Part shown: piece by piece, positions 34,885 through 47,599 of the stretch
How positions within the stretch are numbered: position 1 is the first letter of the stretch
How the letters are laid out: each line of letters opens with the position of its first letter
Assembly: GCF_003589595.1 (NCBI RefSeq)
Contig: NW_020656077.1
Coordinates: 625,797 to 689,796 of the forward strand
Length of the DNA stretch: 64,000 nucleotides
Direction of reading: 5' to 3'
From: Hyposmocoma kahamanoa
Taxonomy: Eukaryota; Arthropoda; Insecta; Lepidoptera; Cosmopterigidae
Made by a program: the position numbers and the translations under genes
Notes under the pieces: generated by a model
Told to the model about the DNA's origin: nothing
Seen by the model: the letters and a program-made list of their open reading frames with translations, nothing else
Database searches by the model: none

Positions 34885-35420
34885 AAATGTAAAGTCTTGG
34901 AATGGGTGCGAAGTAAGCGAGTCTCATCTGTTTCAGACAAGTAGCGAAAAAGGTATGCACCTTTCGATTCCATTTTACTTTTTATAACATAAGCTCCTAA
35001 TTTATTAACAGCTCATTCTTTTTCCTATATGAAACACCCTGTTTCATTTTACTCTTTATTATATGGCCCTAATTTAATAAGTAACATTGTTAAGAAACAA
35101 CTTTCCGAAACTCAACGTCTAGTTGCGGGTGGGTCAGTGTAGATGGTAATAATCCCAGCTCTTCTAGGTACTCGATCTGTCGCCGAACGCTATCGGAGGT
35201 CTTCGTAAAGGACGTTGGTATACTAGAGTGACTCTGCACATGGCCACATATGTACTTAATACAGTACTTAATCACGTGAGCAGCTGTCTCTTCTATTTCC
35301 ATGCAGACTCTGCACTGCAGGACGTGTTCTGCAAGGATGCCAGTTGCTAATAGTAGCTGGCCTCTTATTCGCCATAATGTAGAACCCGTCAACTGATTTG
35401 TGTTGAACTTCATAAGCTGA
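34885..35420 (-). mobile_element. jockey/R1-type LINE 3' end, copy 2, ORF2 tail open
   Basis: The minus frame stays open for 107 codons and includes CRVCMEIEETAAHVIKYC, a CX2CX8HX4C zinc-knuckle-like motif typical of the C-terminus of R1/jockey-type ORF2, followed by ...LEELGLLPS. A stop and a 200-bp 3' UTR follow toward 34885. It is the better preserved of two homologous copies about 4.3 kb apart in the same orientation. Confidence 0.65.
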
Positions 35421-38400
35421 TATTAGAATTAACCAATTCGGCTATGCTACGGATCCCTATTCTACGAAGGCAATAAGGGCTTACAATCATGCTATATCGA
35501 TGGACCTCAACGATAATGATATGTCATCCATTAATGCACTTCCGCAAGCGAACAATGGTGAGAATCTAAGTTCTCTCTACCTCATTGTTGGGTAATTGTG
35601 ATAAAAAATCTTCGTTGAAATATTTTGTTCAATTGGATGCTTTGTTGTTTAATGAAAAATTGTTTTACGGAATGTAATATGACTTTAAATTGGTATCCAC
35701 TTATTGATTAATGTAGTCTACAGAACCGTTACATGTAATGATAAATATTATGCAGTACTAAATCCTCGATCCTTTTTCATATTGTGACATATCACGTATT
35801 TCATTTCTTTCTTTCCTTTCGCTGCTTCACTTTGTATCGACGGTAAAGAGTTACTCACTATTTATAGTGTCACTATATATCGCGCGTCTAAATTGGCCAT
35901 ATACAAAATAAAGATAAAATACAATACAATACAATACAAAAATTCTTTGTTGTACACCAAAAAAGGAAACAAATACAATACAATTAAATTAAAAATAAGC
36001 GATGGTACAATGGGCGGTCTTATCGCTTTAAGCGATTTCTGCCAGACAACCTTTGGTTGGAAGTAATTACATATCATTATTATTATTATGGAAATAATTA
36101 TAAAATCTTATATTTTTCACAGTTCGCACACCGTCTTTAATATGTCACATGTACAGAGATTTTCCTGCTTTTCATAGAAAAGTTAGCAAATTATGACAAT
36201 ATAATGTTCTGAAGGAAGCTAATGTCGTTTTTGACGTCAGACGTACTTGTTCACAAACAATCATATTTTTATTTGCCATGTATGCCATTTAGTTGTTCGA
36301 ATGTTGAAGCCGATATACGTTTTGTAGGTGATATTGAAAAGACAATAACAATCAGGGTACGTGTATCTGCTTTAAAAAGAAAAGTACTATTTCCGACTAA
36401 AGTTTTGAAAAAAAACATATCCAGTTTTAAAAAATAAATTGTCATTCGCTGAACGCGTGTTGAATTTTGTACGCGATCTCAAAGCAAACGTGACAGACGC
36501 TTCTTAGTTCTTGAAGTTTGCATGGTAAATTACAAAGCCTTTGACTCTTGTTAAACAAATAAAAAAAACAAAAACTCGAGTCCCCTTTGATTTACTCGGG
36601 TAAACGAAAGAAGGCACCCGACAAGTGGTTTTCTTTCTCGAAACCACTTGTTGCTTTTATATTTAGGTGAAAATCAAGGCTTTTAAAATGACAGTGTTTA
36701 AAAATGTCTGTTATCCTTTTTGTTTAAAAATAACCAGATGCAATACTACCTAAATCTCATATAAACTTTCTTTTATTTAAAGCAAGATTTCTTTAATTTT
36801 ACGGTTACATTATGTTTTTTTAACATAAGCACTGTAACTCTATTTAGTAAATGCATACGGATGTTCTAGAATTGTTAAAAAAAAGTAAAACATTATTAAA
36901 GACCCCACTCTACCTAACCCACTGGAAGTCGAAATTGAGAATAATAAGACTTTATTAGAATAATAGTTCCAAAAATTTTTTTTTAATTTATAAATTATAA
37001 CAAGTATACTAAATCTGTGCTTGAACACAGTCGGGTGAGCAAGTGCTAATTAAACTTGAAATTCTTGAATATTACTCCAAACACACTATATTGTAAATTG
37101 TATACCACGTAGGTACTTGATAAATCAATAGAAATCACATCACAAGTAAAGAATGTGCTGTGTAAACAGTTGTATGAGATTTGCCTCGGTGTGTGAAGTC
37201 GTGAGTATTTCGTAAGTGTGATTGCGTTAATATCCAAATATAACTAAACGTAACATTATTTGTTTTTGCTCTTTATCGAAATTGACTAACTCTCGTAAAT
37301 CGTATTTTAACGTGCTTACGCACGATACATTTGGTAAGTAAAGTAATTGTTTTATTGCTTTGTCAAAAAAAAGAAATCTATTACTATCAAAACAACGTCA
37401 TAATTATGCAGAGCATTTTGACGCACCCTTGACTGTACCGTGCCAGATAATGTACCCTGGATTACTACTGTACCTAGCCTTAGTCCACAACATTTATTCT
37501 AAAAAGAGGAAAAGCAAGTCTATAACAAATAACAAAATGATATAAAGGTACAATTAATAAAAAACACTCATTATAAAACTAAATAACACATTAAATAATA
37601 CTACCCCAAAAGGACCTATATAACTACATAATTTTGATAGTAATTGACGTGAAGTTTTACAATAAGGAAATGAAGGTCATTTGAGATTTATGGGTATGTC
37701 TTCGTTTCAAGAATTTTTAAAGGGAGTGATGACGGATAAAACAAACGTAAGAATAGTGAAAAAGAATGACAATTCGAGAACGATTCAAAATGTTTAAAAT
37801 AAATGGCCAAAAACCAAACTTGTATAATACGTTTTTCCAATAAGATTCACGACGAGCACATATTAAGATTACCATTTCCTAAGTTTAAAATTTACATTAA
37901 ATGTATTTTAATAGAAAAGTCATATTACAAAATTGTAGACTAAGATGTATGGAAAGACAACATGAGTCTAGATTCCACTCAAATATGATTCTAAGTATAT
38001 TCAGTAGCATTTAAGTTTATTTGAAAAGAGCAATCCCTAGAGATTCTTGCTTGTTCTTTATTATTAATAATTTTGGCTTGGATACAAGTCCTTTGAGCCA
38101 TGTCTTCGTTTAATTATGATTCTGTAAATATGGCCGCCACAAAGAGGATAGGCAATTTGAGGCGGCGTGGTTGGATTGACTCGGGATTCCTTAGAACGGG
38201 TATTTTAGTTCGAGATTCATATAATTTCGCGTTTTAATCTTCGATTAAGGCACAATAGCACTATCCTATTCCATTTAAACTAGATTTCACAGAATAATTG
38301 AAAGTCAAAATAAAAACGACACTTTTCCCTCCAAAAGGCCCAGAGCGAATAACCCTTGCTTCTTCTGCTCAGTTAAGTCGGCACAGTCAACGATCAGTAG

Positions 38401-40463
38401 CTTAAAAATGACATTTTCAGTGTAAAAATTTTTCCATCCTCTACTCATCCTCTACCCATCGTCAATACTTACAATAAGTCAATGATACTCTAAGAAAAAT
38501 TGTATGGAGTAATTTAATTATTTGAGTTTGACTTTGACAAAAAAGAGGGTGATAAAAAGTTGGGACGTCAACGAAGGAGGTCCACATCGTTCCACTACGC
38601 ATTTACTTTACAATTCTAAGCCACAAATTTGAACTCTGTGTAAATAACGTAAACTACAAATTTCGACAAGAATTTTGAAATTTTGTTAAGCCCATCGAGT
38701 ATATAACCAAGAAATAAAGACGAAATGTCATTTAATTTGTTTGAAAACTATTCTGCCATATCATTACTGTTACAACTGCGCTCCGATTGGGTAGCCCGAG
38801 TTCGAAACAATTGATGGGTGTCGTCAACTGTTTCACTTCAAATCGACCAGTTAACTTAAGCTTTGCTATAATGGACGAAAATTGCAAAATTACATATTTC
38901 ATATTTAATTACCGATGAAATGTGATGCCGTTTGTTTTGTAATCAGATGTTTTGCTGTTTTTCCACACCACCGAATAGAACAGCACGGAATTGTTAGAGA
39001 TATTATCTTTATTACAATAAATTCAGAATATTTTTTGGAATATACGGAGACGTACAAACAGGTCAGTAGTTGGCCTGTCTATATTTCAGTGCAAACGGGA
39101 ATTGATATTTATTAGAGCTGCATCGCTAATGTGTTACCAGGAATGTATGGCCCTTATTTCGTCTCTGGTTATATACTCGATGATTAAGCCAAACGAGCTC
39201 TTAGGTTTTGACGGTTGCTACTAATTGAAAATGAAACTATTATTTCTGTAATCGCGTACATTTGTACTTCGAACAAAACAAACGCTTCGGGCGTTTTGCA
39301 GATCTCACGGTTCGTGACCTAATCGACTGAAAATAATATTATGACTATATTAGTATATGTACGACATGCGTAATTCAAAGTTCATGACACCATGTTATTC
39401 TATAACACTCCCAGTATAACACGGATACAGGAACACCTCATTTCCTAATATCGGCTAAAACGTTTAAGCTGCAGGTGGTAAAAGTGAATACTCTTGTAAA
39501 ATATTATACACCTTTAGGGTTCATCGGTAAAAATATTCGTTCTCTATCCAAACTTCGTAGAATGAATACTTATTGCAATCTCAAGCGTTGTAGGATGTGC
39601 ACGTGGGCAGATGCTAATTTGCTTCAAACAGATGTATTGGAGTTTCAACATCTATAGTTTATGGCTGTCCCAATTGTTTTCAAGTTCTCCGAAGTCCTCT
39701 TAATGCGGGAATTAACAAGTACGTAAGAGGCTTCGGGAACGAACTGAAAGGTAGGAAGTCTTAACTTAAGTATCTAATGCGGTCTGTCAATGTCTTGTTT
39801 CCAAACAAGAGTGTTTCCATTAATTTGTCCAGCCTTTCTACTAGTGTTCTAGTCAATCCGGTGAAATTATTCATTGTCGTATATTTTATTTTTCAAATTT
39901 CGTTCCAAAATCATGTTACTAATTGGTCAATATTAGTTTTGCATAATTTGTTTTATATTTACATTAGGATCTATATTGCAAAACGTAACGTTAAAAAATT
40001 CATTCGTACAAAAATATTGCACGGAAACTGCCGTGTCGTTTAAATATGTATATGTATGTCATATATGAAATAATATGATACTGGGATGTGAGATGATAAA
40101 AAAATAACGAAAAAGCTGTCTCCATTTTCTGCCTCGAGTTTTGTTAGATAAACTTTATACTACCTATGAATAATGTTTTATTCCATATGCCGGTATCCAT
40201 AATGCTCCCCTGTCAACTTTACTTCTTTCGTAAAAGGTAAAAGGCTATATTTATTTATTGGATCCGAACTTGATGGGTGGTAAGGCCTGTTTAAGTTACC
40301 AGTTTTCTTCTCTCTTATCAAAATGATCCTACAGAAATGAAGTACGCTCGCTGCCTTTACGGTAGAGGTGTCTCTAGAGATCAAAGCCACGTGATACATT
40401 AATGTTTGGCAGCACTGGCGAACGTATAACACAATTCCCACCAGCTTATCTGAGTTTTTTTTA
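35421..40463. other. 5-kb AT-rich stretch, no gene seen
   Basis: The longest repeat-poor part of the window. It holds an 11-bp stem (ACAAGTGGTTT/AAACCACTTGT, about 36620-36650), an ACAAT/ACAAA short tandem near 35920 and a fragment of the 18.2-kb LINE tail at about 38025-38065. Frames at 36222, 38915 and 39777 have no splice, domain or composition support. Confidence 0.4.
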
Positions 40464-40670
40464 TAATAACGTACACACTCAACATACCCCGCACTAGGAA
40501 AACTTGTGAGGCGGGAGCCATAGAGACACACATGACAACCACAAATTACACCCATACTCACGAGAGAAATAAATGTTGGCCATAATACATACAAATATTT
40601 CTCCCGGCCCGGGATCCAACCTGGGACTTTAGCGTGGTAGTCCGGCATGGTGACCGCCACGGATCCACTT
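40464..40670 (-). repeat. tRNA-derived SINE, family A, mutated copy
   Basis: Minus orientation with body (CCGCACTAGGAAAAC, ACAACCACAAATTACACCCA) and CCCGGCCCGGGATCC; part of the head is deleted (GGTGACCGCCACGGA). The 160-codon minus frame here is read through this SINE. Confidence 0.75.
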
Positions 40671-41390
40671 GTATTCTATATAAATTTATTCTTTAATTTC
40701 GTTTGTATGGAACGAAACATGTCTTCCATTGCATAATTTGCTAAATAACTTTCTCAAATATCCAAATTTCGCCTCTTTTGTCATCAATTTACTAATGACA
40801 TTGCAACTTTTTAAGAAAGGAAGACCTTTTAGTTTATTAAAAGTTACAACCAAAAGCGAAGCGTAAATAAAGTGCTCAGTATATAATTGTTAGGATAATT
40901 TTCATTGTACTCTTAAGTAATAAAAGTATCGATACCTAGTCCAACAATGTTGAAACATAAACTGCAGCCGACCGGTACATACCTAGCGCAAGTACTAAGC
41001 ACATTACTAAAAAATACTCTTGCACATGAATGCAGTATTCTCATAAAAGTCCACCATAAGCAGAGGTCGACCTTCAGTTGGCGTGAATTGACTATAAACC
41101 TGCCCGACCACTCGCGCTGTCACTTTCTTTAGCAATTTAAAATCGAGTTTATGATGCTTTAGATAAGCGTTTTGTTTTTAAAAGCTCAATGCAAAAGTGG
41201 TCACATTCTACTAAATTTGCATTTAAAATGACGCCCTTGTCAGATATGGTTTCACTTGAGTTTCATTTGTAGTTCCACGTGTCGTATTGATCGAACGTGA
41301 TAAAAAGTTCTAAAAGTGACAACAATTCTCTTTTTGTCCAGTTTTGCTTTGACGCGAGTACAGCGAGAAACAAAGACAATTTTTAACAAA

Positions 41391-41409
41391 ATGGTGTCGG
41401 TAATTTCAG
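41391..41409 (+). CDS. candidate alternative first coding exon of the cv-c/DLC1-like gene
   Basis: An ATG in a good context (AACAAAATGG) opens six codons (MVSVIS) plus one G, ending at a GTTAGT donor at 41410. The leftover single G is exactly what the SAM exon at 52640 needs (G + AA = Glu), the same phase as the exon at 47869. DLC1-family genes are known to use several first exons that splice onto the SAM exon. About 110 bp further on, TTTGCGCGAAAA (E2F-like) and AAAATGGCGGAC look like promoter-proximal sequence. The exon is very short and the donor only moderate, so chance is a real possibility. Confidence 0.35.
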
Positions 41410-41519
41410 GTTAGTTTTACCCCTGCCTCTCCACTCCAAAACAGCACAATAAGGCATTTTTCTGTGATTTTAGAGAATTTGCGCGAAAAAATGACACAAC
41501 CATACCATACAAAGCGAAA

Positions 41520-41537
41520 ATGGCGGACAAAGCTCAA
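41520..41537 (+). CDS. weak candidate start: ATGGCGGAC followed by GTAGGT
   Basis: ATG in AAAATGGCGGAC context gives MADKAQ, then a possible GTAGGT donor at 41538. The frame also continues open to 41768 without splicing. Phase 0 does not fit the SAM exon. The YY1-like AAAATGGCGG motif is often found at housekeeping starts; no protein match is recognised. Confidence 0.15.
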
Positions 41538-41768
41538 GTAGGTCCTTCGAGACCTAATGTCGGCACGCGTCATACTCTAATTAACCACTTCTACTGTATT
41601 TATTGTTCTGTGAAAACGACAGTAATTTTTTATTCTAGTTACATGGATATAACAACACTGTATGGTGGAGCTCAGTATAATCTGTGGAGATTGAAGAAGG
41701 ATAGTAATAAAATCAGGTCCTCTTTATCTGAAATTACATTAAACGCCTTTTGTTACTTTCGAGCATAA

Positions 41769-43367
41769 TATTAAATTAAAAAAATCCTTAAATTACTTTT
41801 TATTTTTTAATGTGAGTTAATAAAGAACTTGACTGACATCTTTTATTTTAACTGTCTAACGCACTGGTCTAACGCATAAGCTATAAATGTAGAAATTTAC
41901 TTTTGAAATAGGTTGGAAATCTCGTTTTTCCTGATATTTTGGTAATCGCACCGAGTCTCATTTTTTTCCATGGACGCGGTCTGATGCGGAAACGCAGCGA
42001 GATCATCAGCGATATCAAGGATCTCGGATAGGACGTGGTTAGTCACGCACTATCGTAAAAATGTCGTGCCCTTATGTTTTATGGTCTGCACTTGAGATAA
42101 ACTAGGAATTTATACAAAAAAAGATCAACATTTGTTGCGTACCTTCTTTCATCTACATACGAGTATAATATTAAAGTCTAACACTATTTTGCTTCAGTGT
42201 TTCGTTTGTTTGATGACGTCACACATGAGCCAATGGCTCACATTTAATGAGAGTTTAGGTATACATAGATATAAAATCGAACACTATTACGCGACTGTTG
42301 CAGCAAAACTTATTGTCATTCAAGTTGCAAAATACCAATTAAATTGCCAATATTACTAATAGGATATGATTTATTCTTCCCACTTGACTATAAAGTGACT
42401 AACTAAACTTGTAGGTGAAATAAATGACAGCTTTGCCACACAAGGGAATTACATCATTAAACCGTGGGTTATCACTATTTCGAACTTAATACAAATTATT
42501 ACGCTTGATAAATCAAGGCAGTTTATGAATAGACTCGTTATAATTTGTTTATAATTTATGTTTCGTTTATCTGCAATTGTTTTCTTAAACTGATAAACCT
42601 TTACTTGTTGTTCATTTTTAAAGTTAAGATACAAATTATTTTATGATTTATGACGTTCTTTCTTCAACGGATATCTTCTATAAGTGCGCTCCAAAACTCA
42701 CTAAGAGATATATAATGTTTATTTATTAACCTTTATTGACCACGACATTTAATGGTACAAAAGTCGGACTTAATGCTAAAAGTGCTGTCTCCAAGTCAAC
42801 CTTTGAGGAAAACGGAATTCACGAATACGGCAAATTAAACAAAGTATTAAATTAATAACATAAATGTAATAAATATATAATCATATATATATATATATAT
42901 ATTACCATCAAACCTAATATACATATATCTATATAGATAATAACTATATACATAGGAATATCACAATAGTTAAAGATAATTATAGATAGTCAACCACATT
43001 AACTTAAATATGAGATAAACTTTACACGTTATTCAAAATTGGAAGTGCATATTATTACTGATTTTAAGTTACCTATACTTCAAACAGTGCATTGCTTTAA
43101 AGGTACGAAAAGTTTAGAAATTATTACAAAGGGATTGACAATTGAACCCGAGCTCGTGTAACACACGATGTTTTTCATTGAATGTGAGAAAGCTGCTCAT
43201 TTTTCTGTATATACCCCAATGTGGAATATTGCTTTTAGATTTTGACGGCAAGAGACTGTTTTTAACTACTTGCGCTTCGTAATAACAAAATGACGCAAAT
43301 CCCATGAAGGCTTTCTTTGTAATTTAGGCATTATTGCATTTTGGTACTTTAATTAAGCGGCATCATG
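41769..43367. other. AT-rich DNA, (AT)n tract, no gene seen
   Basis: A short (AT)n run lies at about 42882-42902. Moderately GC-rich GATCTCGGATAGGACG sequence near 42000-42050 is unassigned. Confidence 0.35.
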
Positions 43368-43500
43368 ATCATCATTATTAGCATAAGCTATGCAATATAA
43401 ATGTATGCACCGCTGGACATTAGCCTCCCCCTGAGTACGCAAACTCTTCCAATCCTGTGCTACACGCATCATTAAGCGGCATAAAAATATCAAAATAACG
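43368..43500 (-). mobile_element. RTE-type LINE 3' tail
   Basis: CATCATGATCATCATTATTAGC, CACCGCTGGACATTAGCCTC, CAATCCTGTGCTACACGCATC reads in minus orientation as the 3' end of an RTE-like element with its GATGAT tail at the left. Confidence 0.55.
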
Positions 43501-43504
43501 TATA

Positions 43505-43588
43505 TAATCATTGTTTGATGAAATCCGTTGGGCCACCGACGACTTCTGCTCTAAACAGGAGATCCTAACTGGGAAATTACCTTTTCTA
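43505..43588 (-). repeat. SINE family C head fragment
   Basis: CCGTTGGGCCACCGACGA matches the tRNA-like head of family C; it separates the RTE tail from the RTE ORF segment, so may have inserted between them. Confidence 0.35.
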
Positions 43589-43589
43589 C

Positions 43590-43765
43590 ATTGATTCTGA
43601 TTTCGATGTTCAGCCCTTCGCAAATCGTCAGTCCATCTAGCCAGAGGGCATCCTACACTACGTTTGCCGAGCCGTGGTCTCCACTCAAGAACTCGCTTCT
43701 CCCATCGGTTATCGGTTCTTCGACATATATGGCCAGCCCACTGCCATATGCCACTTTAATTTGGT
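43590..43765 (-). pseudogene. RTE-type LINE ORF2 C-terminal fragment
   Basis: On the minus strand WQWAGHICRRTDNRWEKRVL, then EWRPRLGKRSVG and PLARWTDDLRR are in one frame, the conserved RTE-clade ORF2 ending. Just before it, TGGCATATGGCAGTGG carries a small duplication that shifts the frame. It probably belongs to the same dead copy as the tail at 43368-43500. Confidence 0.75.
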
Positions 43766-43994
43766 TTACTTTGTTTTATTTAATAAATCATTCTTAGCCT
43801 TTTGGCTGGTTTCAACTATATTTATGATCCGAAATGTGTATCTGTATCTGGGGGTGTGTTTATTATTATCTATGTACATCGCTGCTTTTCTCGCAGCATT
43901 TCTAGATAATGGAGCTCTCTATAGGTATATTTTATTTAGGCTTACTTCATCGGTCATTCAATGAAACAAGCAGATGGATAAATTCTGGTTTGTG

Positions 43995-44165
43995 GTCGGC
44001 CCTTCCGTGAGTGGCGTAGTTGGCGTAGAGTCTGGAACGGTTCGAATCCGGAAGGATCGAAGGAATTTTTTCTGAGTGTTCGATCTTTGTATTAATAATT
44101 ATAACAAACTAGTGGAGTAATTTCATAAAAAATAATTGAATATGAATTCAATGCGAATTTAACTC
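43995..44165 (+). repeat. tRNA-derived SINE, family B
   Basis: CCTTCCGTGAGTGGCGTAG, B box GGTTCGAATCC, GTTCGATCTTTGTATTAATA, AACAAACTAGTGGAGTAATT and the AATATGAATTCAAT tail. A short deletion sits between the two boxes compared with 4359. Confidence 0.8.
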
Positions 44166-44727
44166 CGAAGAATTGTTGGATTGATTAGAAGATTAAGAAA
44201 TCTTTAAAGCATTAACGTAATCGACATTTTTACGCAAAATTAAGTTATTAACATATGAGGAGTCAGTGAAACGAGACCTACAACCTCCTATAAGCGTTTT
44301 TTATAGCTTATTTAGTTTTAGTTTTATTGTTAAGCAAAATCCACATAATTGACATTTTTCAAAGAAAAAAAATGTAAGTGCCAAGATCTCGAAAATTACC
44401 AAAATGCAAATGCGTTGTTTACAACAAGGAGGACAGTAATATGAAATGTAAATACTAGTGAATATAAATGGGTCAGTAAAACCGGAACGCGCGGACAGAA
44501 CTTGTCTACACGTTTGTGATAATATATATAAAAAATATTTAAAATCAATGATAGGATTACACAATCGCATAAATCAGACATCAATATTGTACAAAAACAA
44601 ATTTTAAAAACCAATATCGTTCTTATCATTCCTAACAAGGCTATTCAATTCCATTCATGAATGACAAAATTCCAATTCATAAAAATGACAACGTGCGTTT
44701 TGGAGAACTGTGACTAATAGCAACTAA

Positions 44728-44854
44728 GAGCCTTATCACACTCGCGATTTGCGAACGATATGAAACCGACAACGCGCCGACGCCGCTGTCGCTGCGTGCT
44801 CGCACTGTAGCATCGCCTTTAAATCGCTCGCAAATCGCCAGTGCCATAAGCCTC
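44728..44854. mobile_element. 127-bp MITE
   Basis: GAGCCTTATCACACTCGCGA at the left is inverted at the right (minus strand GAGGCTTATGGCACTGGCGA), and the match continues through TTTGCGA.CGAT. The centre is CpG-rich (GACAACGCGCCGACGCCGC). A target duplication is not obvious (TAA left, ATC right). Confidence 0.65.
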
Positions 44855-46720
44855 ATCATTATACTCATCGACTTTGCATAGGTATATATAATCTTTATAA
44901 GAATACACCACTTATGAAAATTCAAATACCGAGGCACCACTCATGTTGTGACTCATAGCTAAGTAACAAACGATAACAATCTGTTTTTACTGTTTTCCTA
45001 TCGCAGTGGCTAGGTAAATTCGTACGGTTATTGCTTAGGCAAATTCATGGCCGTTGTTGGTAATAATTTGCTTGTTTTTATTAAAGTCGTTTCATAGAGA
45101 GTGTTTAAGGCGAGACACTGGAGGAGAAGCGGGAAAAACTGTTTAGCTACAAATGGTTTAGGTATTTACTAGCTATAATAAATTAGGTCTCACAAAAAAT
45201 ATAGGATACACCTAAGGATAGTGTCTAAAGAATGTGCTAATTTGTTTGTTGAATGTGCTTCACTCGATCATATAAAATCCTGAAAACTGGCTAAAATAAA
45301 AACGAATTATTTAAGAATAAAATGTCGATCTTTGCACATCATTATTATATTTCTCTTTGAACACTACAGAGAACCTACTAAATTCACATTTGTCCCAAAA
45401 TTTGAACATTGCCCATCGGTTTAATGACGCGCCCGAGGGCGCCGCGCTGCTCGCTATCCCGTCAGTCGCCATTGGGCACTCGTCGACGTCGAAATATCAA
45501 ATATTCTCCTTCTGTTCTTGTTTCATTCACATTACTTTTCAGAGACGTCAGGGGCGGTCCCCCACACTTCATCTCTTAGAGTGTAGGATGAATGTAGGCA
45601 CGTTTTGAAATACCTCGCCTTAAGTATTACATTGCAACCAAGAAAACTATTTTTGATACAGACAAAGCGTACAGGCGAGTAAATTCTGTTTAAACAATTT
45701 GACGATTTCTGGTGTTATTTGCTTAATAGAATAAATATATTTTGAATCGGAGTCTAGATTTCATTGTAGTATTAATGCAAAGCAAAGTACACGAAATGGC
45801 CACAGGATTTTAACAATCAAAATAGCTGAAATAGATAAGTAATACAATTACGCGAAATAGCACGATTCACTGAATAATTCGTCGGATGTAAACAAAACGT
45901 TGAGACAAGACGTAACCCATATACGTAGATGCACATGACACTGAGTACTGTATCTCTTGCCAAGACAACTATAGTTATTTGTATTAGGATACACGTATTA
46001 AAAAAATACATATGGTTATGTGTACAGGTGTAACTAAGTTGAATGACAAGTCGCGATAACGCCGTTTCTAAATATTTGAGTTAATTTTTAAACCCATTCT
46101 TTAGAAGGCGGCATCCGCTAAACGAAAACATTAATGGATACGGTAAAATAATACGTGATCGGGTTTACACTTTTTATTGACCTATAAACCGTCAAAGGTC
46201 TGCATGTGCCGTATCTTGGTGGAAAGTGGTGAACAAAGCCTATAGATAAAATTACGTCAGAATTAAGATCCTGAAACTTCTGTGACTATGTTTTTGTGCT
46301 TGCTTTGCACGACACCGCATTCGGAATACAGGAATACTGTTTCGCGGTACAAATGTTCCGCAGATTCCGCACACAAAACTCTATAATCAGTTAAATACGC
46401 AATGTGAGTGTCCCCCTACTAGAGATGCTAACGATCTGGTGAAGATTAAAAATTTTTAATACTATGAGGCGTATAGACGTTTAAAAAAATAACTTCCAAG
46501 CTACGTTGAAATTCAGACACATGCCACTTTATTACGGTCTGAAAGTTTAGAAAGAGAGTTCGTTAGTGAGGCAATCACCAAGATTCCTATGAACACGTTA
46601 ATGGTTTCACTGGCAATGGTGTCGAATTATTGTACTAATTTGACAGGTCATAAAACAAATTTGTCCTTTATTTTTATTAATAATAATAGGGACATTAATA
46701 TGGTCTTGGAAACATTATAA
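44855..46720. other. AT-rich DNA with one GC-rich patch
   Basis: At 45425-45490 CGCGCCCGAGGGCGCCGCGC and GTCGACGTCG stand out; an 83-codon plus frame passes through. It could be a regulatory island or an unrecognised element. No splice pair was found. Confidence 0.35.
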
Positions 46721-47029
46721 TAGTAGCAGGAGAGGTCCTTGTGAAAGAGCTCATCCAGGGTAGTACTGCCACCTTACTAATTTCTGCCGCCCAGCAGTAA
46801 TGTCAGCGTTACTGTGTTCCAGTTTTGAAGGGTAAGGGTGCTGGTGAAATGACAGGCACATGGGACTTGTCAACTTACGTCTTAGGGTGACGGGCGCAGT
46901 GGCAGTGCAAACTCAGATCTTTACCTTTTAAAAGCTCTGAGTGGCACTGTAATTGTCACGGACAAGCATGCAGCTTACCATCAAGCGCATGACTTGTTCT
47001 TCCCGTCACTTGATGTTATATTAAAAAAA
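46721..47029 (+). repeat. 290-bp A-tailed repeat, copy 10, full length
   Basis: Runs from TAGTAGCAGGAGAGGTCCTT to CCCGTCACTTGATGTTATATTAAAAAAA in sense orientation, just upstream of the cv-c-like first exon. Confidence 0.85.
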
Positions 47030-47599
47030 TTAGACACATTTCATAAGTAAATAAAGCGTTACGCTTCCACATTTATATGGCGAACGGTTATGGAGTGGAG
47101 TGGAGTGCCTGCAGATTTGTTCCCTGAACATTAATTATAACTAGGGCTTTTTCGAGACGAGAGTGAATAGGTATTATTTAACTGTAAGCACACCGTCGCC
47201 ATCACCGTCACTGTCTATTAGGTGAGATAGGTCAAATACGTACTTACTATATTTTATATAAAAAAAACTATAAAAAAATTTGCTCTATCTCCCAACTAAA
47301 TCAATTAAATACCGTATCCCAATAATGGTGCTGCACATTTTTATGTGTCACAGCGCTCACGTATTATCGGTGACGACTTGAACGATTAAAGGACTTGTAA
47401 CGACCACAAGCGATAAACACTGATAATCTCATTCTAGGCCCAGTACTCAAGTGCACGCCCGTTTCTTACATCCGTGTTTTTATTATTACATTATATTTTT
47501 TTTATGCTTTTTCGTGTAACATTAACTAACGTAGGTGTAAAAGTAGATACAATAATTGCAGTGATTTGTAACATAAATTTATTGTATACAAAACTTTAT

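Noticed and set aside
40178..40660. 160-codon minus-strand frame
   Set aside because: Mostly translation of a mutated family-A SINE and flank.
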